The notes under the pieces were generated by a model. It saw nothing but the letters and a program-made list of their open reading frames with translations. It was not told the origin of the DNA and made no database searches. A DNA stretch of 64,000 nt from Entomortierella parvispora (lineage: Eukaryota; Mortierellomycota; Mortierellomycetes; Mortierellales; Mortierellaceae). Where the stretch lies: the NCBI GenBank assembly GCA_963573315.1, contig OY752152.1, positions 744,001 through 808,000 of the forward strand. The letters run 5' to 3'. Shown here in pieces: positions 33,136-44,481 of this stretch (the stretch's first letter is position 1; each line of letters opens with the position of its first letter). A program made the position numbers and the translations under genes.

Positions 33136-34617
33136 TTTGCGGTGGTTTTTGTTTGAAAGGGGACAGAGTGAGGGTGTTGATTGATATTGCGGGAAGAGGA
33201 CCAGTATACAGGGAGAATGTCGGAAGGCGAGGACGACGACAGGTTGCTAGAAGAGGATCAATCTTCTACCGCCAAACGAAAATAATTAGGCGGTTCCTGA
33301 ACGTTACGAGAAAGTCTTTTTGTCTCACTCTGTGCTGAATATGGATTGGCAACAGAGGGGGGCGTGGCGTTGCAGGGATGCAGTCTAGTGCAAGGAGAAG
33401 TCAAAGAGTGGGAGTGACAGGAGGGTGTGGAGGGTGCACAAAGTTGCGTGCAAGGGAGGAAGGAGGAGGAAGGAGAACGACGGCGCCCTGTTCCTACGAG
33501 GAGACAATAACAGTCGGCAGGTTGGTAGAGGAGATGCGTTGAATTCTAGACTGAATTGCAAGAAAGAGGGGGGATCCCGTTGCAGATCTGCTCCTGTGAC
33601 GATGAATGTGGATGGGATGATGGGGATGAAGGAGGCAGAGAGACAGAACGGCAAAGTGAATGGGACAAGGAGAAGGGAAACAGAAGGGAGGGAAAAAGAG
33701 ACCAAGAAAAAAAAAAAAAAAAAAAAAAGGGGGAGCCGGAGCTGCAGCACCGCTTGACCCGAGCACTCGACTTTTGTTCTGTTCCATCCAAGCAGCAGCA
33801 GCCAACCCGTTAGTTCGTTAGTCTGATGTCTCTGTGAGCAACTGAACCGACCGCCTTCCTCCTTCTCTGTCTCTTTTTTTTTTGCGTCCTCGTGCGGGCT
33901 CTCGTTCAACAGTCATAAACCCTCCTCGAAATTCAACATCAAACGGACGATGGAAGACAGAGAGAGCAATCATCCCCTTGCCCACCGCTTCCTCTCCTCT
34001 GTCGTCAGCGGCACCGTTAATACAAAGTAAACTCTCCGTATGACATGAGCAAAAGAACTCTGGTACTGCCACTGCAGATTATTGCTGGATTCTGTAAGCA
34101 TCAAACCCCGTTGACCAAGGGGGAGGAAGGAGATTGTACCCAATGGCAGTCATGGTCCCCCACTAGGCTCGTTTTCAGTCGAATTCGATAAAGCAAAAGC
34201 AAGGATAACCAAGCTAAACCAGACTGGTAGAAGTCCATCTCCTTTACTATACTATACCTTCCTTGTTTTCTTTCCCAAGATTCGCTGCCACTCTTTACCG
34301 CTCTTTGCCATTCTCTCCTTTCAGATAAGAGACATTCCCGAGTACATCAATAGGAGCAGATTCCCCCTTCTCACAGCAAGTACTGTAGTCTAACACGAGG
34401 GATTTACAACGTCAAGAATACCCAAAATATTAATATTATTAGTTCAATATCGCTTCTTGCACAGGGGTTCTGCCTCGATATTCAACATATGAAGAGAAAG
34501 ACACAGAGCCATGCGGCTTGTCGGTGGCAATTGACTTCACGGTTTATACTTCAGGATGTGCTCGTGCCTATCCAACATCGTCGCAGGTCCTGTTGTTAGA
34601 TTGCAACGTGTTCCTCT
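33136..34617. other. promoter-rich intergenic region
   Basis: No supported gene. It includes an A22 run at 33707-33728 and GA-rich plus-strand sequence (CT-rich on the strand of the surface-protein gene) at about 33410-33720, consistent with promoter and leader of the gene starting at 33135. Confidence 0.5.
33707..33728. repeat. A homopolymer (22)
   Basis: Uninterrupted A run upstream of the second surface-protein gene. Confidence 0.85.
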
Positions 34618-36948
34618 TCAGTTGTCAATCAGCCCACTCAAAACCCTGAACACGTCTGTGAGACTGACAACGCCCACAGCACACCCACTGTCGTTCACCA
34701 CCCACATCCGATGCGCCTTGGTCGCCTGAAGCTTGGATAACGTGTAACCAAAAGTTGATTTTGAATTCACATCCAAGATGGGATATTGGTCCTACATCAC
34801 AGAGACAGAAAAGGTATAATAATATGAGGGAACACAACGTCAGCGCATGATAAGGACGACAAGGGCCTTTCCCACAAAAAAAAAAAAAAAAGACAAAACA
34901 AGGGGAGATGATGATCTACCTCTCCGCTCTCGACCCCATGGGACAATCGGATCTTGCAAACGAGCTGGAAACAACTGATCCACAGCCATGACGTTCTCAA
35001 ATTCTTCATGATGTGCTAAAAGAAGAACAACGGGCAGTAGACGATTGATGATTGAGTGGCGAGGCCTTTTCGTGTTGAAAAGTAACGGGCTCAGAGAACA
35101 TCTTCCTGGCCTCAACGGGCCCACCCATACCTTGATATCGGTCATGCTAATGTTACCAAGGAGCATCCCTTGGTCATCCAGGACGGCAAGCGAAGAAACG
35201 CTATTTGTGCCTGGAGATGAAAGTATCGGGTTCATTATAAGGTTACATAGGGAAGGACACGCATCTTTGGAAGAAGACTTACTCATAGAGATCAAGGCAT
35301 CCAAAACTTTTTCATCGCCATTGACGGATAAAACTTTGCCGTTAGTGAGTCCACATTGTTGGAGCTATGGAGATATAGAAAAATAAAGTAAGATCTCCTG
35401 ATTTACAAAGTCGATGGTGCTCCGATATGCTTTGTAGTGCTTACACTCTTCTGCATTATTGGCTGTAGTTGGGGATATTCGCTCAACTAGTAGGAAGAAT
35501 AGACAGAAATGTCAAGCGTCAGTTCCAATAAATAATCAAAATCTGGCAGCAATTCCGACTGAAGTTCGTCTTTGATACATTACATGGCGCATCAGGTAGT
35601 CCAGTGTTGAAGATTGGGACAAGATTCCCTTCATTGTTCCCTCTGCATCCATGACAGCCACTATCAAACCCCAGTGCAAGAAGGTTAGAAGGTGAGGGTT
35701 ATATGTCAGGTCAACAGAACAGTCACTGTTGTCTTAATCTTGTGTCCTTGAGAGGCTATATTCTCATAAAACTGTCCAAAGACAATCAGGAATTGACCGG
35801 AAGGATCCTTCACATACCACGATGAATTCCCGTCCCGAAATCATGTACAACTGCACCCAGTCTTGTCTCAGGCAACACTGTGCAGAACGGATCCTTGCCC
35901 GATAAATCTAGAGTTGCATGAAGGTTGAAAGTGGGTTAGTACAAAGAAAACAAAAGGACGGAACCCAGCAAACGTAAAGCGAGCCAAGAGCGGCCATGGA
36001 TCCACTTTCTGTGGCCAACAAACCCGTATTTTTTTTCTTCTTCAATATGAGACGCGCTGCAGGGCATCTCAGTCTCTATTTTCTGGTTTCTGCCACATTT
36101 CCAATTACTAGAAAGCAACAAGAAACCTAAAAACACGTCGAAAGCTAAACCTGCTGACGAGTCTTCTTCCCTCCATTGCCACACGTTGTCACAGACCAGA
36201 CGGTCCAAGTCTCGAATTCCTGTTCGTGTTTTTGAATATACCTCCAATGAACTTACCAGAAGCTAATTTGACGGGAACTGTTTGACTTTTATTGGTCCTC
36301 TGGATCAGATCTCGCATTTCCATGGACTGGTCCTGAAGCGGTACCTCCATCTTCTTGAGCAATAACAGGATGTATGTCATCAGATCTCCATAGTCAAACA
36401 TGCCCACATACACTCGCTTCGCACTGTCGTAAACCGGCGCCGAAGTGATTCCGTACTTGAGCAAAACCTATCAAAGAGATCAAGGATCGGACACAATTGA
36501 TCCGCTCGTCAGTCGGAGTAAACGAAAGAGCTGAGAAAACGCGTTTTTGTAGGGCGCCGGATTGAGAGCGAACCCCGAACCCCGGCTCTATCGATCAACC
36601 TCCCTTCCTCGCCACTTCTTGCTGAAGGGATATGTTCAGGGTGTACCTCGCATGCGTCTTCCACAGTTGTCTCGGCGTCACTACAGAAAAAGAAGAACGG
36701 TTCTTGCGTGGTCAGCGTTGACATGCGGGAGGGTCATGTGTCTCGGTCCGTTACTGTCTCATGCTTGCATTGTCTGTCCGTGAGCGAATGCAATCTGCAA
36801 TTCCATGTCCAACCTGTCCCTCTTACATGGTAACCAGGGTTTGCTTCTCGACCAAGGTTCCGGCTTTGACCATGGTCCAGTCGTGGGACAGGGTCGTGAT
36901 GCCCTCCCGATGCTGATGGTGGTTCTGAAGAACTCTGTCGCTGCTCAT
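34618..36948 (-). CDS. four-CBS-domain protein (SNF4/SDS23-like)
   Basis: Ten exons fit one frame: 36948-36827, 36680-36647, 36467-36257, 35907-35818, 35660-35584, 35486-35445, 35364-35283, 35210-35131, 35015-34920 and 34791-34618, giving 335 residues. All junctions use GT-AG sites with matching phase. The protein is a chain of CBS motifs: VTIDAETTVEDACEVLLKYG with SAPVYD; a second with LGAVVHDF and VAVMDAEGTMKGILSQ; a third with VLDALISM and SSLAVLDDQG, ending GNISMTDIK; a fourth with ILDVNSKSTFGYTLSKL and HRMWVVND, ending VVSLTDVFRVL. CBS pairs bind adenine nucleotides. Fungal relatives are AMP-kinase gamma (Snf4) and the Sds23/Moc1 stress and cell-cycle proteins; FDYGDLMTYILLLL slightly favours the Sds23 side. 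No transmembrane or catalytic domain is present. Confidence 0.82.
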
Positions 36949-37309
36949 GTCAGGCTGACTGTATTCCAAATAAAGACGCTGAGAATACTTTAGGAGTGTA
37001 TTTGTGGGCTAACAGAAGAGTGAGGAAGGCAGTATCGGGGTCGAACGATATGGGAATGGATGAACGGACCCAAGAAGAAGGATGAACGGATCAAAGAAGA
37101 AGGAAGAAAAGGAGAACTGTATAAAGAAGAGAGGTCAAAAAAACAGCATGAACAGTTTCTTGTCCCTCCGCCCTCCCGCCCCTTTTTTGGCTGCAAAGAC
37201 GAGACGAATGAGCTTCTCTCGAAGTTTGTGCTCAAGAGTTTTCTGATTGCTCGACTGACCAACTTGAAGCTCATTCTCTTTCCTTTTGGCTCTCAGGATC
37301 GCTCTTTCT

Positions 37310-37527
37310 CTACAAACTGGGTCCACAGGTGCGATACATGTCCACCATCATATGCACCATCCACGGCAAATCCTCCGCAAGAATAGACGATTAAACAGCG
37401 GGGGGTTTTTTTTTAGCAAAAGAAGAAGGCGTTTACGGTATTTGGATACCTGCCACAGGGCGATAAGAACATGAAATAGCACAGCTTCCGCCCATCGCCA
37501 AAGATCTTTGTTGGTGGGCGTGTTATC
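37310..37527 (-). CDS. candidate two 3'-terminal exons of an unidentified gene
   Basis: Two minus-strand exons join in frame: 37527-37450 (after a CTTACTCAG acceptor, ending CTGTGGCAG before GTATCC) and 37372-37310 (after TGCGGAG, ending in TAG). They encode about 46 residues, including LWRWAEAVLFHVLIALWQ and DLPWMVHMMVDMYRTCG. The composition is protein-like and aromatic-rich. I could not connect a 5' exon: the candidates upstream either have a wrong phase or a near stop, and no ATG fits. It may be the tail of a small gene starting upstream, a relic, or chance. Confidence 0.28.
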
Positions 37528-38516
37528 CTGAGTAAGTACTGAGTAGTCAATGCAATCAAGAGCAAGAAGCAACGTACAGTACAGTAGTGAATTCTTGCAA
37601 ACCTGATCTTGCGTTGCTCAGCAAGAAACGGCAAGGAAGAGGATTCTTCCTCCCCTGATGCAGCCTCGTGGTCTTTGAATCTGGGTGAAACGGCTCAATG
37701 CACGAGCATGGCAGTAGCAGAAAAGAGCAATTGGTGGCGCAGGGGTGAAGGGAAAGAAGGCGGCCAGTGTGCTTACCACGACTGTCAGTCCGCTTCCACG
37801 CGCATTGAGGTCCGAGATGAGGAGGCAGGACGAAGGACAAAGGAAAGAAGGGGAGACAAGGCCATCTATTCGTATATCCAGGCTGGAGGGGCCTCTCCCT
37901 TCCGAACGAAGGGCACACGAGATGAAAGAACGGATCCAACGAAGGACACGCGCCGCACAGTCGTTTGAATCTCTATCGACCACACGCCACGTTCGATCGC
38001 GGGTCTGTGACCCTGAATTTTTGTTTTATTTTTTTTGGGTCGGAGTGCTGTCCTTTTCTCTTTTTTTAGAGCGTCTTCTTCTGCAAGGGAGATGAAGGAA
38101 CGACCGAACGGATGAACGAAGGAAGCGAAGAAGAAAGTAGCCAAGCAGGTGGATGCATCCTGTCAGTCAACGGCATGCCTATGGCTTTTTCCCTGGGCAG
38201 ACGAAAGACCGAGCAGAGACAGGCCTTCATTCAGAGCAGCAGCAGCAGTGGGGGGCAGTCAAGATGACCTGCAGGAAAGAGACCAACACACAGACACACA
38301 AATTGCATTTGCGTCTGTGTGCAGACCAGCGGGCAGACAAAAGGACAAAGAGCCGACAGGAGGGGACCAAAAGAAAAAGAAAAAAAAGGTTTTGACTCTT
38401 CTCTTGGTCTGTCTTTTCTCCCTGACGCTGACTCGTCTCCCGCTCCCTTTTTCTTTTTTCTTTTTTCTTTCTCTGCTCTTGTCTTCACCCAGTCTCGCTC
38501 ACCTTCTTTCGTGTGT

Positions 38517-38580
38517 TCATTCGTTCGTTCGTTCATTCATTCATTCCTACTTTACTCACTCTCTCACTCACTCACTCTCT
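38517..38580. repeat. TTCG/TTCA and ACTC tetranucleotide repeats
   Basis: Runs of TTCG turning into TTCA, then ACTC/TCTC units, form a compound microsatellite in the upstream region of the C2H2 gene. Confidence 0.8.
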
Positions 38581-38786
38581 CCCTCAATCTTCATTGCTTC
38601 CCGCCGCCTTCCCCAAGCGCAAACTCCTCTCAAACCCCTCCTCATTCCTGTTCACTCAATCAAGAAACACATTCTCTTCAAACTCTCACTCTCAGGTAAC
38701 GACAATGTCCACCTTCCTTTCGTTATCGACTTTTTTTTTCTTGGCCTCGCGCGTGAGAGCGCACAAACACAAGCACCACACATCCA

Positions 38787-38891
38787 GCACACACACACAT
38801 ATACACACAGATACACACACGCACACACACACACATTCACTCACTCACACCCAGACAGACAGACAGACACACACACACACACACACACCAA
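38787..38891. repeat. compound CA microsatellite
   Basis: Several CA runs interrupted by TA, GA and CT units, including ACAGACAG repeats, make a 100-base compound repeat. Confidence 0.85.
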
Positions 38892-40337
38892 CCGAAACAA
38901 AGGGCCGCCCAAACCTGGGCAAGACCCAAAGACCCAAAAAAAGAGCGGGTCATCTCTTCTCATCCGGCAGTGAGTGGCTGCTCTCAGTACTTTTATTTTC
39001 CCTCAGAAAGTTAATTATGATACTCAGAACGAGGCCGAAAAATGTGGGTGGGTGGGTGAGAGTGCATCGACGTGGTACGCCAGGGAGAGAAGGAGAGCGT
39101 GAAGGGACTTGCCGTTATAGTTTAGTTTCCCTTCCTTTTGATGCTCCCCGGAGCGGAGAATCCGTCTTGCACAAACGATCATCACCGTGATATGAGTTGA
39201 TGTCGATGCAGAAGGGAGATGGATGGTGGGAAAGAGTGATATGTGCTACTGGGAGAAGAGGGATCATTCTTCCTTCTCTCCTTTCCCCCTTCCTTCTTGA
39301 CTCTTTCACGGCACGGACAGAGAGAGAGGGAGAGAGAGAGAGTTGTTCCCTTCCTCTTCCCTCTCTTTTCCCTCCATGGGACGGATGGGGTCATGGCAAC
39401 CAAAACAACAACAGACGAGGACACAAGCATGCACCCAAAACAAACAAAGCAACCCAAAACGACGACAGACAGACGGACTGACAGGGCAGCGCATCTGCAT
39501 CCCATTGGGGGACTTTGGGCTGCTGTTGTTGTTGTTGTTGTTGTGTGTGTTTGTGTGTGCGCACCCCTTTTGTTGTGTCCGATTGAATCAGACCTTGTCC
39601 GCTCTATTCAATCTTTTTTTTTCTGTTTTCACTTCCTTCCTTTGCCCCTTCCAACCGTTTTCTTTATCGTCCTTTCTCTTTCCTCCCTCGTCTCCGTTTC
39701 TCCTTCCTCTTCGCTCTTCACTCCCGCCTCCTCCTCCTCCTCCTCCTCCGCTTCTCCTGTCTTGTCCTACCTTCTTTCATAGCAGCACACGAACAAGAAG
39801 GAAACATCCCCACACCCACCCTTCCCTCCTTCCTTCGTTCCCCCCTTCATCGTCAGCAACAGGCGATTGTTTGCGCCTTTCATACTGGCACTTCCTGTCA
39901 AACTCTGTCCTTGCCCTTACGTGCGCCTTCATTGTAAGCAAAGGCTGCCCGACAGAGGCACTGCTGTCGACCGTCATTCCTGTTTCTTTGAAATTCTCTC
40001 ACCCGCGCGGTCTCTGTTGCACGACCGATAATTTCTGTGTGTCTGTGTGTGTTGTGTGGGTGGGTGGGTTTGTGCACAAGTGTGGCATTGCTCCCCTTTC
40101 TTCTCCTCTCTGTTGTTCGACCATCCCTGCACTGCAATCTCGTCCTCTTGCAGAGTACCGAGCACGAGCTAGCCAAGCATTGTTCACCGTCTGTGTGTGT
40201 TTTTCTTTCCCAACCGACTGACAAGAAATTATTATTAACGCACCCTCCCCGCTGTCCCATCAAATCTCCCCCACCCCTTGTTCTTGTGTTCTACTGCTCT
40301 CTTTCTTTCCATTTTAGTTTCCACAAAGAAGTTAGCC

Positions 40338-42259
40338 ATGGTCTCGTCGTCTACTGTCTCCTCCGGACCTTCATACCAGCAACACTCCAGGCAGAACTCA
40401 TCCTCTGCTCCCTATCACAATCACAATCCACACTTTCCCCACCGCCCGGACTTGGCATCAATGCATCCCCATCCCCTCAAACAACCACAGCATCACTATC
40501 AACAAGGCCCTCCTCAGTTCCAACAAACGGAGCAGCCATACCCTGGCCCTGGCTATCCCAGCGACATGATGATGGACCCTTACCAGCCCCCAATGCACTA
40601 CGCGCCTGGCCCTGGAGCCCCTCCACAATCCCGTCATGGACATGGTCGCACACACTCGTTCACACACTCTCGCTCGGGCTCCACCTCAAGCATTGGTGGG
40701 TTTCCCAATCAGCTAATGCCTGTGATGCCTCCTAGCGATAGCATGCAAATGCAAGGTCAGTATCGGGGCGCTCCTGAGCACCCATCTTGGTCCCCATCGC
40801 TTGCCTATGCACAGCACCCACAGCAGCACGGACGAAGAAGTGTTTCGCCAGCTGTTGCCGACCCAGCTCTTCATCAACGTCCCATCCACCACCCACATCC
40901 ATATCACATGGCTCCCGCTCAACCCACAAGGCCTTCGTCCCGCTCTCGATCGCACTCTCGGTCACTTTCTCATTCCCAGCCCTTCCCATTGCAGCCACAA
41001 CATCAACAGCAACAACAACAACAACAACAACAACAACAGTCTCTCCCACAAGGGCGTCATAGCTCACCAAGCTATCTTCCTTCATATGGACCAGAGGAGA
41101 TCATGCACCTTGTTGAGAGGCCTGCAGAGCCAGTCCGTATTGCAGCAGCAGCTGTCCAAGTAGAGCAAACCCTCGTCCAGCGCGCGCCGGTGCTGATGGT
41201 TGAGGATGATGAGGATGATGGGGAGATTCTGGTTGCTCAGGGGGCAACAGGGGCCATGGCACCTTTGAGCGGAGAGGAGGCGCTTGACTCGAGCAAGTGT
41301 CTGGACTGTGGCAAGGTGTACAAGCACGCCAATTGCCTGTTGAAGCACCGATGGGAGCACTCTGTCTACTGGAAGGTAAGGTTCTTGTGCGATGTCTCAA
41401 AGAATTGACCTTTTTAAAATTAGAATTCGCGCTTCCTTTTTTTTTTTTTTTTTTTTTTTGGTGGCAATTCCTAATCATACGCACTGTGCCTTTTAAACAA
41501 TAGCCCGCTGCAAAGTTCTTGCTCTCCAAGCACCAGCAAGTCCAGCTGATGGAGGCTGCCGCCATCCTTCTTGGCATGGACGACACCCGCGAGTTGGATA
41601 GCGACCATGTTGTCAGCACCTTTACCAAACAGCGCGGACACCTTGCTACCGTCACCTCAATTGCCTCGGTATCACCTCCTTCCTCTACAAAGTCGCTATC
41701 AGCCTCGCCTTCCCCCCGCACCGCCGAACGTCGTGCCCTGGCCCAAGCTACAGTTGCAGATACTCGTCCCCGTGGAGATGTTCTGGAAGTACCGCCGCAA
41801 CATCACCATTCAAGCCAGCAGCAGCCCTCTCAACCGCTTCAGCATTCCATGTACCATGGATCGAATAGTCGCGTCAAGGGCTCGTCAACTCGTCATTCTG
41901 TCACCTCCACAACTTCGACAGCTTCCTCGCTTTCTTCGACGCCTCCATCGTTGGCACCAGATGATGAGAGTGTTGTAGAGATGGATGATGACATTCGCCC
42001 ATCCCGTCATCACCTCCACCAGCAGCACCCTTACCCTGGTCAGCAACATGGTATGATGGTCATGGATATGCCCCCACCTCCTCCAATGCATGTCAAGCAA
42101 CAGCACATGGTGGACCAGCAGCAGCCTCCTTACTATTCGCACGATCCAAGATACCCTCCTTTCCACCACCAACATCAACAGCCAGAACAACATATGTACC
42201 AGCAGGGGCCTCCTCCACCACCCCAGCACTTTGGTGCTCCTCATTACTACCAACACTAA
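40338..42259 (+). CDS. C2H2 zinc-finger protein, polyQ and His-rich
   Basis: Two exons (40338-41375 and 41504-42259) give 597 residues; donor GTAAGG, acceptor ACAATAG, phase 0. The intron of 128 bases contains a T24 run. The N-terminal 280 residues are His/Pro/Gln/Ser-rich, with a polyQ tract near 40990-41040. An acidic patch (EDDEDDGE) precedes one C2H2 finger, C-x2-C-x12-H-x3-H, at about residues 322-342 (CLDCGKVYKH, then LLKHRWEH); the finger is followed by YWK, and across the splice junction by AAKFLLSKHQQVQLMEAA. Single fingers of this style with the W..KHQQVQL extension recur in fungal regulators I cannot name. The C-terminal half is Ser/Pro/His-rich with VVSTFTKQRGHLATV. It is probably a nuclear transcription factor. 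The very long repetitive 5' region is also characteristic of fungal regulatory genes. Confidence 0.82.
41436..41460. repeat. T homopolymer in intron
   Basis: A run of about 23 T residues sits in the single intron of the C2H2 gene, well upstream of the acceptor. Confidence 0.8.
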
Positions 42260-42667
42260 AAAAAAGAAGAAAAGGATTTTCTCGATCAAACTAGCATTTT
42301 TTCCCTTCACGTTATTTACCCACTCTGTAGCCATTCGATCGTCTCTCTTTTTCTTCTTTTGCTCGTTCATATCTTTTTTTTTTCTTTGCTGTCTTCCTAT
42401 CACCTCTTTGATCGATCCCTGTACATAATCCATACTACATTCTGTCCATACACACTAAAACAAAAACATTAAAAAAAAAAAAACGATAAAAAACCAAACA
42501 TGATTATACTATTCTTCCTCAACGAATAAATAATACCTTACAACATGTTCTTGCTGTGTTTATTCTGTTGCTGTGGTGTCAGACGCTTTCGCTCTTATAA
42601 AAAAACTACTCTGCGCGTTGGGTAACATTTTATATCTGTAAAGGTGTCGACCTTTTTCTTGATTTGT
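42260..42667. other. convergent 3' region
   Basis: About 400 bases between the stops of the C2H2 gene (plus) and the myosin light chain gene (minus). AATAAA-type signals and A-rich runs near 42455-42535 fit 3' processing. No gene is present. Confidence 0.6.
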
Positions 42668-43884
42668 TTACGAGGCCAGGATCATCTTGACAAAGTCCTC
42701 GTAGTTGACCTTGCCACTGTTGTCAGTCTCTACTCCCTTCATGAGCTCGTCCACCTCACCGTCCGTCAATTTCTCGCCCAAGCTTGTCAACACTAGAGAA
42801 GAGGAACAAAGATTGGAAATTAGATGACTGGTGATGGTGGGAAATTGGAATGGACCTTGTTTCTTTTTAAAAAAAATTCTGGGATGCGTGACTTACCATA
42901 GCGAAGCTCTCCAGCAGAGATAAAGCCGTTACCCTCCTTATCAAAGACCTTGAAACCATTGATAAACTCTTGGTATGTGCCTGCGGGCTTGAATCCATCC
43001 TCACGCAACAAAATCTCCAAGAAAGTATCGAAGTTGATGGTGCCAGCTCCTATTAGTTTCCAAGAACAAAACAAAAGAAGCGATTCCCTGTTAAAACGTG
43101 GGTATCTTTCAAAAGGCCTGTTCCTTGTACAATTGAAGAGGAGAACAGTAATAGAGAAAAGTCTTCCTTTTTACCTGATGGATCGGCCTTGGCAACGAGC
43201 TCGCGAACCTGAGCCTGAGTGGGGTTTTGACCAAGGGCACGCAAGAGATCACCCAAGGACTCTGAAGCAATAGTGCCATTGCCCTTGCGGTCAAACAGGC
43301 TGAAGCCCTCCTTGAATTCTACAGCGAAAAAGAGAGGAGAGTAAAAAAATTAAGCAATTTAGACTGGCGAATTCTCATCTGATGAAGAGAACAAGGTGCA
43401 AGTTCAATGATGAAGAGACAGCATGGCGATGACTGAGTTGGGGCTCATCCTTTCTACTTTAGTCATGCCATCCTCTGAACAATCTTTCTTGCTCTTCATT
43501 GGGAAAAGGCCATTAGCTTAATCCCCGGTATTGTTGTAGAGATGACGAGACCCCTCCCTGGTCCATATTGTTGTTTTGTAGGGACTCATATCTAAAAGAA
43601 TCTTCTCCTGTTATATTACCTGCGATTTGTTCGTCGGAAACGGCAGCCTGTGTAGGTAGAAAGGACTAGAGTTGTCAATATGCTTTTCTGCAAAAACTTT
43701 TCATTGATGCCCTCTTATTGTGACCACAGGACAAGGACAAGTCAACGCGTCATGATGCGCGTGTTGGTGTCAAGGTCAAACTTCGGCAACACGACGGGAC
43801 TCTCTTCCTTTCGTCTTCCTGCGGTCTTATTTGTCCATGAAATGAGAAAGGACAGCATGCTGAGCTGAGAATACCACTTGCCAT
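42668..43884 (-). CDS. MLC1: essential myosin light chain (Mlc1/Cdc4-like)
   Basis: Five coding exons (43884-43882, 43647-43620, 43318-43175, 43049-42897, 42792-42668) give 150 residues. The first exon contains only the ATG and uses a GC donor (ATG|GCAAGT); it is the only frame-consistent choice. The protein is all helix with four EF-hands. Loop 1, DRKGNGTIASES, ends in Ser rather than Glu. Loop 2 lacks key acids. Loop 3, DKEGNGFISAGE, looks canonical. Loop 4 begins with Glu. GELRYVLTSLGEKLTDGEVD and the ending VKMILAS match essential light chains closely, notably fission yeast Cdc4. Such light chains bind IQ motifs of type II and V myosins and are needed for the cytokinetic ring and polarised secretion. 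Calmodulin is excluded by the degenerate loops. Confidence 0.9.
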
Positions 43885-44481
43885 TGTGATGATGTTGGTG
43901 GGGGATAGGTGATGAGTGGAAAAGAATGAGTAAAAGAGATGAGGTCAGGTCAGGCACGCACAAACAAGGGGTGGGGTGTGTGACCAACCACAACCGAAAA
44001 ATGATTGGTCACGTGGTTTTTGCATGGTTCGGAGTGTGTGTATGTCCACTACACAGCCATAAGGGATCGGCTCCTGGTTCGCACTTTCCATGCTACCACG
44101 ACTCGACAAAACACATCTTTGCCGATATGTATGACCGGATTGTAACTCGTTGGAATACACAACGTCTTTTAGTGGAATAACCCTCACGACCGTAGAGAAC
44201 TCTTGCAACCGCAATTGATCCTAGAAAGAGAAACTCTTTGATACTTTTTATTGTACACGATATGTTTTTTTGGTGAGGGCGAATCTCCTCGCTTTTCAAT
44301 GTTATAAAGATGGGAATGATGAGGGGATAATGCAAGGGGAAAAGGTTATACTGGGTAAGCCAAAGAAACAAAAAAAAACGGAGAAATCCCGAGGCTTCTT
44401 TCCGTTCCCGCTTGGACAAAGGCTGCAACAAGCTCTACAACAACCACGACGACAAAGACGACGACACTCGGTTTCCGTTTC
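43885..44481. other. promoter of MLC1 and 3' side of MRT4
   Basis: Nearly 600 bases with no supported gene. A CACGTG hexamer occurs at about 44010. The rest has no recognisable feature. Confidence 0.5.

Larger units (their letters stand above)
37528..40337. other. repetitive promoter/leader of the C2H2 gene
   Basis: This 2.8 kb is dense in simple sequence: T-rich/CT-rich tracts, TTCG/TTCA tetranucleotides (38517-38550), CTCA repeats, CA microsatellites (38787-38891), a GA tract (39310-39345), TTG repeats (about 39520-39545) and CCT repeats (39725-39755). Several long open frames on the plus strand are products of these repeats. I see no gene. Confidence 0.6.

Noticed and set aside
38787-38891. 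possible CRISPR-like or satellite array
   Set aside because: It is a simple CA-based compound microsatellite with no unique spacers, in a eukaryote.
38149-39190. long plus-strand frames of 225-274 codons
   Set aside because: They are translations of CT/CA microsatellites and low-complexity leader; no conserved segment or start context.
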